DNA from: Bdellovibrionales bacterium
Lineage (GTDB): Bacteria; Bdellovibrionota; UBA1018; CAIMNF01
Direction of reading: 5' to 3'
Assembly (NCBI GenBank): GCA_947502835.1
Contig: CANNBJ010000007.1
Coordinates: forward strand, 1 to 64,000
DNA length: 64,000 nucleotides
The position numbers were made by a program, and so were the translations under genes. The notes beneath the pieces were generated by a model. The model saw only the letters and a program-made list of their open reading frames with translations, had not been told where the DNA came from and did not search any database. Shown here piece after piece: positions 42,133-51,011 of the stretch (its first letter is position 1; the number at the start of each line of letters is the position of its first letter).

Positions 42133-42528
42133 ATGCCTACAATCAACCAGCTCGTTCGCGCGGGCCGTAAAAAACAAATTTGGAAAACGAGCTCACCAGC
42201 TCTTGAGTCTTGTCCTCAAAAACGCGGTGTTTGCACCCGTGTTTACACCACGACTCCTAAGAAGCCGAACTCAGCACTTCGCAAAGTGTGCCGGGTCCGC
42301 CTCACCAATGGATTTGAAGTGACTTCATACATTCCAGGTGTTGGACACAACCTTCAGGAGCACTCGATTGTTCTCATTCGTGGTGGCCGGGTGAAGGATC
42401 TTCCAGGCGTTCGTTACCACACGGTTCGTGGAACCCTCGATACCCAGGGTGTGGCAAACCGCAAGCAAAGCCGTTCCAAGTACGGCGCGAAGAAGCCCGC
42501 AGCAGGCGGCGCAGCTCCAGCGAAATAA
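42133..42528 (+). CDS. rpsL: 30S ribosomal protein S12
   Basis: S12 sits at the decoding centre and controls accuracy. The 131-residue sequence has the universal [12 protein letters not shown] start and the conserved decoding loops [20 protein letters not shown] and [14 protein letters not shown] in TPKKPNS and K in RVKDLPG are wild-type residues at the classic streptomycin-resistance sites. ATG 42133 was chosen as the family start. A short Ala/Gly/Pro tail extends the C-terminus. rpsG follows after 17 nt. Confidence 0.98.
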   Translation: MPTINQLVRAGRKKQIWKTSSPALESCPQKRGVCTRVYTTTPKKPNSALRKVCRVRLTNGFEVTSYIPGVGHNLQEHSIVLIRGGRVKDLPGVRYHTVRGTLDTQGVANRKQSRSKYGAKKPAAGGAAPAK

Positions 42529-42545
42529 TCAAAGGATAGAATCAA

Positions 42546-43016
42546 ATGGCACGTAAAAAGGTTGCAGCAAAACGCGAAATCAATCCGGATCCGATTTACA
42601 ACGATCTGGTGGTGGCAAAATTCATTAACGCGCTTCTTTATGATGGAAAGCGCGGAATTGCGGAGAAGATTTTCTACTCTGCCATGACCATCGTGACCGA
42701 GAAGACCTCGGATGATGGCATCAAGTCTTTCAAGAAATGCCTTGAGAACATCAAGCCTCTTCTCGAAGTAAAGTCTCGTCGTGTGGGTGGAGCGAACTAT
42801 CAGGTTCCAGTCGAAGTGAAGCCTGCTCGTCGTCAGTCTCTGGCAACCCGTTGGTTGATCGAGTCCGCTCGTTCCCGTGGTGAGCAGACCATGGCGGAGC
42901 GTCTTGCGATGGAGATCATCGACGCGTCCAACCTCCGCGGTGGCGCAATCAAGAAGCGCGAAGACATGCACCGCATGGCTGAAGCCAACAAGGCTTTCGC
43001 TCACTATCGCTGGTAA
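42546..43016 (+). CDS. rpsG: 30S ribosomal protein S7
   Basis: S7 nucleates the 3' domain of 16S rRNA. The 156-residue protein shows [20 protein letters not shown], the central [20 protein letters not shown] and the C-terminal [20 protein letters not shown], all standard. In most bacteria fusA follows at once, but here a strong terminator and a signalling block intervene. Confidence 0.98.
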   Translation: MARKKVAAKREINPDPIYNDLVVAKFINALLYDGKRGIAEKIFYSAMTIVTEKTSDDGIKSFKKCLENIKPLLEVKSRRVGGANYQVPVEVKPARRQSLATRWLIESARSRGEQTMAERLAMEIIDASNLRGGAIKKREDMHRMAEANKAFAHYRW

Positions 43017-43034
43017 GATTCAAGAAATGATTTC

Positions 43035-43070
43035 AAAGAGCCCGTTTGCCCCTGGCAGACGGGCTTTTTT
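43035..43070 (+). terminator. rho-independent terminator after rpsG
   Basis: GCCCGTTTGCC (43040-43050) pairs with GGCAGACGGGC (43054-43064) through a 3-nt loop with one G-T pair, and six T follow. Flanking A and T bases extend the stem. It should end the rpsL-rpsG transcript. Confidence 0.9.
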
Positions 43071-43182
43071 GTTTTTAGCATGGCGGGCTACCGGATCAGC
43101 TGTCCTGCTTGCAGATCGCGCAAAAAGTCAGCAACAGGATGGCTTTCGAAGGGGCGTATGGGAGAGAATGGTGAGCTAAGCA

Positions 43183-43286
43183 GCCTTTGAATTGAAATGG
43201 GTTTGGCCGACTCTCGCGAGGCATGATTGACGGCAGCGGGGCCGCAGGATGCGGCAAGGAGGGCAGACCCAATTCAATTCAAAGGC
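43183..43286. repeat. 20-bp inverted repeat with 64-nt loop between rpsG and kinase gene
   Basis: GCCTTTGAATTGAAATGGGT (43183-43202) is matched in inverted orientation by ACCCAATTCAATTCAAAGGC (43267-43286) with a single mismatch. The 64-nt inside is GC-rich and has its own short stems. No coding frame is convincing in the 335 bases from rpsG to the kinase; they hold the terminator, this repeat and the left flank repeat at 43318. It could be a structured RNA, a small mobile element or an insertion scar. Confidence 0.5.
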
Positions 43287-43317
43287 TTCCTTCTTTCTTC
43301 ACTCCCCTTGGCCATGT

Positions 43318-43347
43318 CCATTCTTCGGGGGAAGTTTAAAAAATTTT
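43318..43347 (+). repeat. left flank direct repeat of signalling block
   Basis: CCATTCTTCGGGGGAAGTTT followed by AAAAAATTTT is nearly identical to the sequence at 51012-51041 just before fusA (two substitutions and one indel over about 30 bp). It ends five bases before the stop codon of the kinase gene. The core TTCGGGGG(A/C)AGTTT is also shared with the ends of the elements at 38858 and 41775. Confidence 0.65.
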
Positions 43348-43351
43348 CGAC

Positions 43352-46165
43352 TCAGAGTGGAAAATCAACTCGTATCTTGGTGCCTTTACCCTTGTCGGAA
43401 ATCACCCGAATTGAGCCCCCCAATTGATCCACCACAGTGCGGACGACATCCATGCCTACGCCGCGACCAGAGACTTGGGTGACTTCGGTGGCCGTCGAGA
43501 GGCCTGGAATAAATATGAGTTGCAGTTGAGAGGGTTCGTCCATTTTTTCGGATTCCTCCAAAGTAAGAAGTTTCCGCTCGATCGCTTTGAGCACCAATAA
43601 ACGGGTGTCGATTCCTCGACCGTCGTCATTCAATTCAAGCCCGAGCTTGGATTTTCCGTGAGGAACGCTACCTTCGGTCTCAGAAAAAAAACTCAATTGA
43701 AGAAGACCCATTTCTGGTTTTCCGGCCTGTGTGCGCTCCTCGGCGCGCTCAATTCCGTGATCCATGGAGTTGCGAAGGAGATGAAGAAGTGCATCTTGGA
43801 GTCGCTCCAGGTGTTGACGCGGGAACGATACTCCACGCCCGGAAATCTGAAACTTCACCTTGCGATCGAGTGTATTGGCGAGATCACCCACCACCTGCTC
43901 CAGTCTACCCACCAAACTTGAAGCTGGAAGTTGATCCAAGGCCTGAAGCATGCTCCACAAGGGCTTTAGTGCCTCTGGTACGGCTGGAGCGCTGTTAAGC
44001 TCGGCTCTGATGCCATCATATAAACTTTCCAGGACGACTGTAGTTCGAGGAACGCTCTCACCATGGCTGTAACTTTCGGCAGAGCCCGAGCGCTGGGCGC
44101 CTCTGATATACAAAATCCGAAAAAGATCAACGAAGAATAAGGTATCGCTCAAGCAAGCGCTGGAGGGAGACAGGACTTCCAGTGTTCGTGAGGTAAACAT
44201 GATTTGAGTGAGAGCGCGATGATCCGCCTGGCCCTTTAGCGTCTCTGCGAGTGTGTCGAGACTTGGCGCCGATTTCAGCGCATGAAGTACCGCGTGACTG
44301 CTTTGAAGCGCATCGGCACTCGATAAGCTTAGTAAATCGGAGAAAGCCTGAGCCACCACAACGGCGATCTCACGAGCCCGTTCGAGATGATTCCACTCCT
44401 TTTTCTCACAATCGCGCTCCATCTGTGCGAACAAGTCTGCCAAGGAATGGAGGCCCAAACCCGAGCTTTGAGCTCCTAAATCATGGAGAATGGTGAGAGC
44501 GGAGGCTTCAACCAAGCGCTCCCGCCCGACTGACTCCAAGCCCATTTTGATTCTATCAAGACCACGAGCATCAAGATCTGGTCCGCCACGCTCCCAAAGT
44601 TCAGAAGACTGCTGAAAGAAGTCCACGCGCAAACGTTGCAGGCGGTTGAAAAAGATTTCTCTATCCCCCGAAGCTCCGGAAGCCAAAAGTGTTTCCAACT
44701 CATGAACCTGTTCAGACAGCGTGCCCTTTCCTAACTCTCGCAAACTGCCCTTCATGCTATGAAGCAGCCGTAAGCTGGCCTTTAAGCGATGTGCATCTTG
44801 TTGCATAACGCGAATGGCCTCCCCAGATCCAAGACCCCGACTCTTCACCTCAATTTGGGCAAGAAAACGCGCGATCTCCATAAGAACTCGACTGCGGAAG
44901 TCATCTTGAATTCCAAAGATTCGCTTTGCAAGTTCCGAATAATTGAGGAACTCGGACCTTAGGTCTCGTAACTGATTCATTGCGAGCTTCACGCTGCCAG
45001 TAGCGATGGCGTCCGTAGATGCTTTCAGCTCCGTCAGAGTCTGCTCCAATAAATGAGCAGCTTGCGAAATCCGAGATAGTCGATAGGTTCTCGCATTTCC
45101 TTTCAGCGTATGGATTCGACGAAATGCCGAATCAATTGCGCCCGCTTCGAGCGTGAGGGATTGCAAATCACGAGAAGTATGTTCAAGCTCATCCGCGCTC
45201 CTTGATAAGAAGAACTCCAGAGTAGAGCGATCTAAGTTCGCAAGTTCCTGAATGGCCTGTAGATTTCTGACGTTTCCCTCCTTTTCAGCGACGACCTGCT
45301 TTTCGAGAGACTCAACCTGAGTGACATCCTCGACTACAAAAAGGATTCTCGAAAGTGCTCCGGTATCATCCCAAATCGGCAGTGAATCAACCTTGAGTTT
45401 TTGTACTGGACTCTGCGAGCTGGACTGAAAATTAACTCTCTTTGGGAATTCACCGGCTGAGAGAACCCACTGAATATCATCCGCACCCCAAACTTGGAGC
45501 ACGGCGGAGCGAATTCTTGCAAGCGTTTCGCTCTGAGGATCAAAACCGCCGTAAAGAAGATCAAATACCGATAGTCCTTCAATCTCACGACCAAAAACGA
45601 CTTTTGAGTACGCCGAGACCGGTTCGACAATCTGCCCATTTTCTTGAATGGAGAAAATGGCTTGTCTCATCGAGTGGAGAAGAGTTTCTATCTTCTTACT
45701 TTGTTCTTTAATCAGTCGATTATTCTTTTCAATAATACCTGAGAAGGATTTCAGCATGAATTCCTTCTCTTTTGCTCGTGAGTTATTGCTTAGGATCAAA
45801 AGGTAGGGTGGAGCCTCGGAGCCCGGGGACAAGCCAAGTGTCGAAGTCTGGTCAGCGGAAATGGCACTGATTCGAGCCTCAACCGGAATAGGGCGCCCCT
45901 GTTCCGGTCGAGTGGAAAGCTCCCAGGTGTAGAATTGCCCGGATTCCAAAGCACGAACTGCAAACTCTTTTTGGAATCCTTGAAGAACCGCTTCGCAATT
46001 CTGAGAAACAAGAGGGCCGGGAAACCAAATCTTGAGCTGGTGATTCGCATCCACCAATGTCCAGGATTTTGGATCCAAGAGCGCAATCCCTTCTGTGCCC
46101 AAGGAGAGGAGTGGGCTCTCCAGAATGCCTCTTCTTGAATCACCCTTTGAACCCATGGAAGTCAT
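43352..46165 (-). CDS. CheA-like histidine kinase with PAS and several Hpt-like domains
   Basis: The 937-residue soluble protein starts with two PAS-like segments (residues about 15-130 and 160-285), then a coiled linker. Hpt-type phosphotransfer sites follow: FRRIHTLKGNARTYRL with His352, and RLLHSMKGSLRELG with His469. A third, weaker site is ILHDLGAQSSGLG near 561. The C-terminus is a CheA-type ATPase: HLLRNSMDHGIERAEERT, LNDDGRGID and SGRGVGMDVVRTVVDQLGGS. There is no CheW-like domain and no membrane helix, so it is not a chemoreceptor-bound CheA. It overlaps the receiver gene by 4 nt. Several Hpt sites suggest phosphate branching or redundancy. Confidence 0.85.
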   Translation of the reverse strand: MTSMGSKGDSRRGILESPLLSLGTEGIALLDPKSWTLVDANHQLKIWFPGPLVSQNCEAVLQGFQKEFAVRALESGQFYTWELSTRPEQGRPIPVEARISAISADQTSTLGLSPGSEAPPYLLILSNNSRAKEKEFMLKSFSGIIEKNNRLIKEQSKKIETLLHSMRQAIFSIQENGQIVEPVSAYSKVVFGREIEGLSVFDLLYGGFDPQSETLARIRSAVLQVWGADDIQWVLSAGEFPKRVNFQSSSQSPVQKLKVDSLPIWDDTGALSRILFVVEDVTQVESLEKQVVAEKEGNVRNLQAIQELANLDRSTLEFFLSRSADELEHTSRDLQSLTLEAGAIDSAFRRIHTLKGNARTYRLSRISQAAHLLEQTLTELKASTDAIATGSVKLAMNQLRDLRSEFLNYSELAKRIFGIQDDFRSRVLMEIARFLAQIEVKSRGLGSGEAIRVMQQDAHRLKASLRLLHSMKGSLRELGKGTLSEQVHELETLLASGASGDREIFFNRLQRLRVDFFQQSSELWERGGPDLDARGLDRIKMGLESVGRERLVEASALTILHDLGAQSSGLGLHSLADLFAQMERDCEKKEWNHLERAREIAVVVAQAFSDLLSLSSADALQSSHAVLHALKSAPSLDTLAETLKGQADHRALTQIMFTSRTLEVLSPSSACLSDTLFFVDLFRILYIRGAQRSGSAESYSHGESVPRTTVVLESLYDGIRAELNSAPAVPEALKPLWSMLQALDQLPASSLVGRLEQVVGDLANTLDRKVKFQISGRGVSFPRQHLERLQDALLHLLRNSMDHGIERAEERTQAGKPEMGLLQLSFFSETEGSVPHGKSKLGLELNDDGRGIDTRLLVLKAIERKLLTLEESEKMDEPSQLQLIFIPGLSTATEVTQVSGRGVGMDVVRTVVDQLGGSIRVISDKGKGTKIRVDFPL

Positions 46166-46557
46166 TTCCCTACCTCATTTTTGCGTTTTTCCAGAATCAT
46201 ATTTACAGCCAACACGAGACGCTCAGGATCATGTGGTTTATTGAGCCAACCCTTTATCCCCACTTCGCGTCCTTTCTGCTTCATTTCTGCGCTTGATTCA
46301 GTGGTCAATGCAATTGCAGAAGGTGCTTTTCTTCCGGCAGGGAAATTGTTCAAAATTTCCCGGCACAAACCAAAACCATCCAGGTTCGGCATATTGATAT
46401 CAGTAAGAATCAATTCAATATCGGGTGTTGCCATTACCAGCTTGAGCGCCTGCGCTCCGTCCGGAGCCTCTAGAACATCGTGTCCTGCACCGGCCAAAGT
46501 GCCCTTAAGTGACTCACGAATTACCGAGGAATCATCAACGATCAGAATTTTTGCCAT
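46162..46557 (-). CDS. CheY-like single-domain response regulator
   Basis: The 131-residue receiver starts MAKILIVDDSSVIRESLKGT. The phosphoacceptor Asp is in ELILTDINMPNLDG, Thr in IALTTESSAE, and Lys in GWLNKPHDPE. There is no output domain. It lies between the two CheA-like kinases, overlapping the second by 4 nt, so it is the obvious phosphate acceptor of one or both. 47 nt separate it from the upstream kinase. Confidence 0.93.
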   Translation of the reverse strand: MAKILIVDDSSVIRESLKGTLAGAGHDVLEAPDGAQALKLVMATPDIELILTDINMPNLDGFGLCREILNNFPAGRKAPSAIALTTESSAEMKQKGREVGIKGWLNKPHDPERLVLAVNMILEKRKNEVGK

Positions 46558-46604
46558 TTTTTACCTTTCGTGTTCAGTTACAGCACTAAACCAATTTCCT
46601 GAAA

Positions 46605-48881
46605 TTATGATCGCTCAAAGAGTGGAATGTTCAGAACCCATTCCCTCCGGTCGCGTGCTCTCAGATCTAGAATTCCCAATGCGCCCAAGGTATTGGTTGC
46701 TAGACTAAGGTCTTCCACCTCGACCGCAGAATCAGGTGGTTCTGTTTGAGTAAGTTGAAGTTGCTCCTCCGACTGCTTTCGAAGAATCCAGCTTCCTCCA
46801 AGAAGAACAAGGGCCATCTGCAACTTTGGAAGATCAAGCCAGAGTTCTCTTTCCGGCCACTGGCTGTGATTCGAACCATCGATTGACATCGGACAGCCCA
46901 GTTCAGCCATGCTCTTCATGCCATCCAAGAGGTCTGCCAACTTGATTTTCTTTGAGGCGGGTAACCAACTGCCATCTGATTTTAGTCGGAAGTCGAAACG
47001 TGCCCCTCCTTCAGAACCAACACTGGCTTTGACCTCACCACCAAACTTAGAGAGGCGATCACGAACTACCTCGAGCCCGACCCCCCGACCCGCAAGGTCC
47101 GTAACTTCAACCGCCGTTGAGAAACCCTGTGTGAAAATGAGCTCAAGGGTTTCATCTTTTGATAAACCGGCCACCAAGGATGGATTCATGATCCCTCGTC
47201 TCACGGCGGTAGCACGAATCCGGTCCAGATCAAAACCTCGTCCATTATCTTCGTAAACTCCTTGGAGTCGACCACCAACACGCTCAACTTCCATTTTAAA
47301 GCACAACTTTGAGCCGTCTCGTGGTTCCGCGTGGGCATAGGCATTATTGATCAAATGCATCAGAACCTCTTTCAGCACTTGAAGGACTTCGTCATCGACG
47401 CGCGTGTCTCCAAATTTGAATTGAGGTTCGACTTCCCATTTTTGGGTTTGTTGGTTCCGATTTGCCTGCTCCCGAATCAGCAGATCCAAGGAGGAAAGTC
47501 CTGGCATGGTTTCCCAGAGCAGTCGATATCGCTGCAGTTGAAGTTCAAACGATGCCCGCCCGTCCGTAGTGGAGTTGGCTTCTTCTGTTGCCTTCAGTTC
47601 TGCAATTCGTTTTTCAATTCTACTTGCGCGCTCAGAGTTTCTTCGAGTGGTTTGTGTTGGGTCTGTTGAGCTTGTGGTCGATGTGGCGGAAGATTTATGG
47701 AGAGCATGAATCATCCCGAAAGACTCCGACCATTCCTCCATGATTGCGTCTGTGTCTTTTTTTAACAGGCTCAGAAGCTGATCATCGGGAGACTCCTTGC
47801 CGAGAATCGATTTTACGCGATCTTCTGCTTCGTGAGTTACCTTTGTCAATTGACTTAAGCCCCCAATTCGAACGAGGCCCTTGATGCCATGATAAAGTCG
47901 GGCAGTCTCTTTCCAGTCTCTCTTCTGAGTACTGGTCTTCAGTCGCTCGAAATATGGTCCGAGCTCATCGATCATCGCAAACAAAAACTCTGGACTAGCT
48001 CTTCTGATCTGTATGGCCCTTTCAACGGCAAGCTTTTCTTGATCAGCTGAAAACTGAACACGCTCTTCCTCTTCGACGAGAGCCGTTCGATCTTCAACCT
48101 GAAACAAAAGACGGTGTACGAGATCGTTCTCGCAGAGGGGGCGCACTCGAACTCCAAGATGAACTTTTTTTACCCTGCCTGGAGTAGGGATCTCAATGTA
48201 GCTCTGACGTGGGATTACTTCACAGAGGAGGTCACCCATGAGTTTTGGTTGGCCAAAGCAGTTGAGCGCCGCCAAAATCGATTTTTTTTCAGATTCGCTG
48301 CGCTTTTCCCACGAGCCCTGATAGACGAGTTCAAAAATTGATCGGCCTCTCAATTCAGGAGTGCCGAATAACGCACCCCCAAAACCGCTATAAGATGCCT
48401 CGATTTTTTGATCTTGCCCGACTGCCAACATGGCATAGGGAATCGTCTCGTAAAGGTCATTTAATTCTTTCTGCTGTTTCTTGACCAGGGACACATCGGC
48501 CCCTCGTAGCACCAACAGGGGATTTCCCAAAGTTTCACTCCTCACGTTGAGTCTTTGGCATGACCAAAGGTAAGTAGCCCCTGTTCGAGCTTTCTTCTCG
48601 AAACGATGTGGTTTTCCGTCGATCGAAACCTGGTTGATGATTCCTTCAATCTCAGTCTCGCTGCCCGGCTCGAAAATGCCCAGTACCAGTGAGCTTGGTA
48701 TTTGTGCGGGGTTCAGTTGGCTTACAGCTAGAAACTCATGATTTATCCTAAGGAGTCGCCCGTTCGGCTCAATTACCGCCAACGCACCCTCGGCTTCATC
48801 CAAAATCAGCTCCGCGCATTCCTTTGAAAAGCTCAATGTTGAAAGGATCTGCTCTGTAAATTGAATCTCTGTTCGACTCAT
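46605..48881 (-). CDS. CheA-like histidine kinase with PAS and Hpt domains
   Basis: The 758-residue soluble kinase has two PAS-like segments (about residues 25-130 and 140-265). An Hpt site RLYHGIKGLVRIGGLSQLTK (His331) follows. After a Ser/Thr-rich linker (KSSATSTTSSTDPTQTTRRN) comes a CheA-type ATPase: EVLMHLINNAYAHAEP, YEDNGRGFDLDRIRATAVRR and LAGRGVGLEVVRDRLSKFGG. It has the same plan as the 937-residue neighbour but a single Hpt, so the two look like diverged paralogues. ATG 48881 overlaps the CheX-like stop by 4 nt. Residues after the ATPase resemble a STAS-like or receiver-less tail and are not identified. Confidence 0.85.
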   Translation of the reverse strand: MSRTEIQFTEQILSTLSFSKECAELILDEAEGALAVIEPNGRLLRINHEFLAVSQLNPAQIPSSLVLGIFEPGSETEIEGIINQVSIDGKPHRFEKKARTGATYLWSCQRLNVRSETLGNPLLVLRGADVSLVKKQQKELNDLYETIPYAMLAVGQDQKIEASYSGFGGALFGTPELRGRSIFELVYQGSWEKRSESEKKSILAALNCFGQPKLMGDLLCEVIPRQSYIEIPTPGRVKKVHLGVRVRPLCENDLVHRLLFQVEDRTALVEEEERVQFSADQEKLAVERAIQIRRASPEFLFAMIDELGPYFERLKTSTQKRDWKETARLYHGIKGLVRIGGLSQLTKVTHEAEDRVKSILGKESPDDQLLSLLKKDTDAIMEEWSESFGMIHALHKSSATSTTSSTDPTQTTRRNSERASRIEKRIAELKATEEANSTTDGRASFELQLQRYRLLWETMPGLSSLDLLIREQANRNQQTQKWEVEPQFKFGDTRVDDEVLQVLKEVLMHLINNAYAHAEPRDGSKLCFKMEVERVGGRLQGVYEDNGRGFDLDRIRATAVRRGIMNPSLVAGLSKDETLELIFTQGFSTAVEVTDLAGRGVGLEVVRDRLSKFGGEVKASVGSEGGARFDFRLKSDGSWLPASKKIKLADLLDGMKSMAELGCPMSIDGSNHSQWPERELWLDLPKLQMALVLLGGSWILRKQSEEQLQLTQTEPPDSAVEVEDLSLATNTLGALGILDLRARDRREWVLNIPLFERS

Positions 48882-49444
48882 AGGAGCTCCATTTCTTGGG
48901 CGACGCCATGCCAAGCGCTCGGATCAAGCTTCAACCCCTCCAGCTCCGACTGATCATTCACTTCAAGGAGCAGACTTAGTACAAAAAGATTCTGCGGTGG
49001 TTCTCCTTGATGCTCTTTAGAATTCCTCACGCCCCAGAGGCCGGAAAAACAGGTTAGACCGTCTGCGCTTCGGGAAAAAACCTCGTCGAACCCTCTCGTC
49101 ATTACCGGTAGCCCGATCGCCGCGATCTTACCCCCCCCCTCAAGCGCCACTCGCACCCGTCCTGCAATCTGATTCAAAGCTTCGCGAACCACCTCCACCG
49201 CATTTGAGTTTTGGTGAACTACCCCATTTCGGGGCAACTGCCTCACAGTTTCTTCATGAAAGTGAACCTTTAATGTAATTCGAAATCCCGGTTGCCCAAT
49301 CAGAATCATAGCCATCCGTTCTCCGAACGGCGGCCTTGAAACAAGAGGCGCCACTCCCCAGCTTCCTTGCGGGTTTCCCCAATAAAGCTCACTTGCTCGA
49401 ACACAGACTTCCGAAAGGCTTTCAATTAGCTTTTGGGGCGTCAT
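48878..49444 (-). CDS. CheX-like chemotaxis phosphatase/sensor protein
   Basis: The 188-residue protein has the look of CheX/CheC-type phosphatases: a strand-rich half with GFRITLKVHFHEETVRQLPR, then a helix EVVREALNQIAGRVRVALEG and a strand GGKIAAIGLPVMTRGF. In CheX the helix normally carries E-x2-N and the next part G-x-A; here E..NQIAG retains the N and G. ATG 49444 follows AAGGAG with normal spacing. It is the first gene of the minus-strand signalling operon, coupled by a 4-nt overlap to a kinase. It probably dephosphorylates the receivers, or senses a ligand; the call is by eye. Confidence 0.6.
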   Translation of the reverse strand: MTPQKLIESLSEVCVRASELYWGNPQGSWGVAPLVSRPPFGERMAMILIGQPGFRITLKVHFHEETVRQLPRNGVVHQNSNAVEVVREALNQIAGRVRVALEGGGKIAAIGLPVMTRGFDEVFSRSADGLTCFSGLWGVRNSKEHQGEPPQNLFVLSLLLEVNDQSELEGLKLDPSAWHGVAQEMELL

Positions 49445-49852
49445 TTTTCTCCTTGGTTTTGAATGCAAAACATTGGGCTGGCTATGAAGAAGGTCCTGAT
49501 TCAGGTCTTCATTCGACGAACTCCTCCCAATCAAAAAACATGGTTCCAACAGTAGTCGAACCTGTTGCGCGGTTTCAATTAAAAAACAGATATTTTAAAC
49601 ATTTCAATTGGGTAGCTGGAAAGAAAATCTTTTTAGGACACGAGTAGCGGTTCAGTGAAGAAGGCCTTCCCCCAGCAGAGCATGAGGAATGAAAAAGTTG
49701 ACGGTGGTACTGTTTGGGTGATACCCGAGAAAAGGGAGTGTCTTAAAAATTCAAATTTTTGTTTAGTGGCATTCAAATGATTTGCCCGAGGTTGCCTCGA
49801 CTTTGGCAAATTGATCAAATGTGGGGCTAACAACAAACAGGAAATAATCGCA
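49445..49852. other. divergent intergenic region between CheX-like and globin genes
   Basis: These 408 bases carry no convincing coding frame. They should hold promoters for both directions. Visible items are the 11-bp palindrome CCTGATTCAGG near 49491, two copies of TTTCAATT, an A/T-rich middle, a -35-like TTGACG at 49698, and a stem-loop at 49780-49811. Confidence 0.6.
49780..49811 (+). promoter_or_regulatory. stem-loop in globin leader
   Basis: ATTTGCC (49780) pairs with GGCAAAT (to 49811), enclosing CGAGG-TTG-CCTCG and a one-sided ACTTT bulge. It ends 41 nt before the globin start and could be an mRNA regulatory structure or a protein-binding site. Confidence 0.4.
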
Positions 49853-50221
49853 ATGGCTCAATCTCTTTACGATAAATATGGTGGCTTCCCGACGATCAGC
49901 GCTCTTGTCCATAAATTTTATGACAAGCTCTTGAACTCTCCTACGCTTGAGAATTATTTTCGGGGCGCCAATATGGAGCGATTGATGGACCATCAAACAA
50001 AGTTTCTTTGCATGGTTCTTGGTGGACCTAACAACTATACCGGTCGCGAACTTGGTGCAGCACATGGTCATTTGAACATCACCCCTGGAGCATTTGGCGA
50101 AGTTGCCCAGCATCTGAAGACTACCCTTGAAGAGGGCGGCGTCAGCGCAGAAGATGTAGGGACGATCTTGGGAGTGGTTGCAAGCACTCAGTCTGCGATC
50201 GTGAAACAGGCTCATCCGTAA
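49853..50221 (+). CDS. truncated haemoglobin (group I-like)
   Basis: The 122-residue product fits the 2-on-2 globin family: SLYDKYGGFPTISALVHKFY at the start, FLCMVLGGPNNYTGRELGAA in the middle and AHGHLNITPGAFGEVAQHLK with the proximal His (F8). The GGP-N-Y-x-G motif and length are those of group I. Such proteins bind O2, NO or CO and may detoxify NO or deliver a gas signal. It lies within the signalling block, divergent from the CheX-like/kinase operon and before a CheY gene, so gas sensing linked to these kinases is a reasonable idea. Distal-site residues were not analysed in detail. Confidence 0.9.
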   Translation: MAQSLYDKYGGFPTISALVHKFYDKLLNSPTLENYFRGANMERLMDHQTKFLCMVLGGPNNYTGRELGAAHGHLNITPGAFGEVAQHLKTTLEEGGVSAEDVGTILGVVASTQSAIVKQAHP

Positions 50222-50297
50222 ATTGCTAAAGTTACGAGGGGGCATTCATCATAGAGGCCTGTCTCGATTTAGTACTGAAGTGTAGATACGCTGTGAA

Positions 50298-50336
50298 CTT
50301 GGGTGGGTAGAATAGATAATAAATTACCCACCCAAG
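50298..50336 (+). promoter_or_regulatory. 12-bp perfect stem upstream of CheY gene
   Basis: CTTGGGTGGGTA (50298-50309) and TACCCACCCAAG (50325-50336) form a perfect inverted repeat across a 15-nt A/T-rich loop. It lies 77 nt after the globin stop and 58 nt before the CheY start. No T-run follows, so an operator or an attenuating structure is as likely as a terminator. Confidence 0.45.
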
Positions 50337-50394
50337 GGCGTGCTTAAATCAAGGCATTCCCTTGCTTTGGAACTCTGAAGGAGTGTTTTTGTCC

Positions 50395-50790
50395 ATGTTT
50401 GATCCCAGTACAAAGCTTCTTATTGTAGATGATATGATGCCGATCCGAAAACTTGTTGTGAAGGTGTGTAAGGAACTTGGCTTTACCAATTTGGTAGAAG
50501 CATCAGATGGAATTCAAGCCTGGGAACAAGTTCAAAATTCTCAGCCTCCGATCGGGCTAATTATTTCTGATTGGAACATGCCGAACTGCTCGGGGCTTGA
50601 TTTGTGCAAGCGTCTGCGAGGGGATAGCCGATTTGGAAAAACTCCATTTTTGATGGTCACGGCCGAAGCCGAGCAGCATCAAGTAGTTGAAGCCTTGCAG
50701 GCCGGAGTGGATAATTATGTCGTAAAACCCTTTACGGTTCAGATCCTCACTGAAAAACTAGAAGCGATCTATAAAAAGAGGATTGGTTGA
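50395..50790 (+). CDS. CheY-like single-domain response regulator
   Basis: The 131-residue receiver has KLLIVDDMMPIRKLVVKVCK at the start, the phosphoacceptor Asp in GLIISDWNMPNCSGLDLCKR, Thr in LMVTAEAEQH and Lys in NYVVKPFTVQ. This is a chemotaxis-type CheY, closer to CheY than the receiver at 46162. ATG 50395 lies 11 nt after AAGGAG, a longish gap. It is the last gene of the signalling block and could act on flagella or take phosphate from the CheA-like kinases. Confidence 0.92.
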   Translation: MFDPSTKLLIVDDMMPIRKLVVKVCKELGFTNLVEASDGIQAWEQVQNSQPPIGLIISDWNMPNCSGLDLCKRLRGDSRFGKTPFLMVTAEAEQHQVVEALQAGVDNYVVKPFTVQILTEKLEAIYKKRIG

Positions 50791-50919
50791 ATAAAGCGTA
50801 TTGTCTTCACTCGGAGATTCATTCTTAAAACAACAACGTTGCCCATTTCTGGTGCATTTCCAAAAACGAACGCGTGTTTGGTTTATCAGGTAGAAGGCGT
50901 TTTGTTCTCACGATTCTCG

Positions 50920-50963
50920 TTGAATTTAATGACTCTCTGACTTTTTTTGTCACTTAAATTCAA
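50920..50963. repeat. inverted repeat in the fusA upstream region
   Basis: TTGAATTTAATGAC (50920-50933) pairs with GTCA, a one-base bulge, and TTAAATTCAA (50949-50963). The loop contains seven T. The A/T-rich stem is not a classic terminator, but it could end the CheY transcript or mark an old insertion point. The rest of the 273-bp gap shows no gene. Confidence 0.45.
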
Positions 50964-51011
50964 TCTCAGATCAATTCTAAGCATTCCCTGATCCCGCGTG
51001 TGGGTTCATCC

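Noticed and set aside
43074..43180. A possible small gene between the rpsG terminator and the inverted repeat
   Set aside because: Open frames here are short, lack ribosome sites and have no recognisable product.
49225..49245. CCATTTCGGGGCAACTG as a further repeat copy
   Set aside because: It is inside the CheX-like gene and lacks the CTTCGGGGGCAG spacing.
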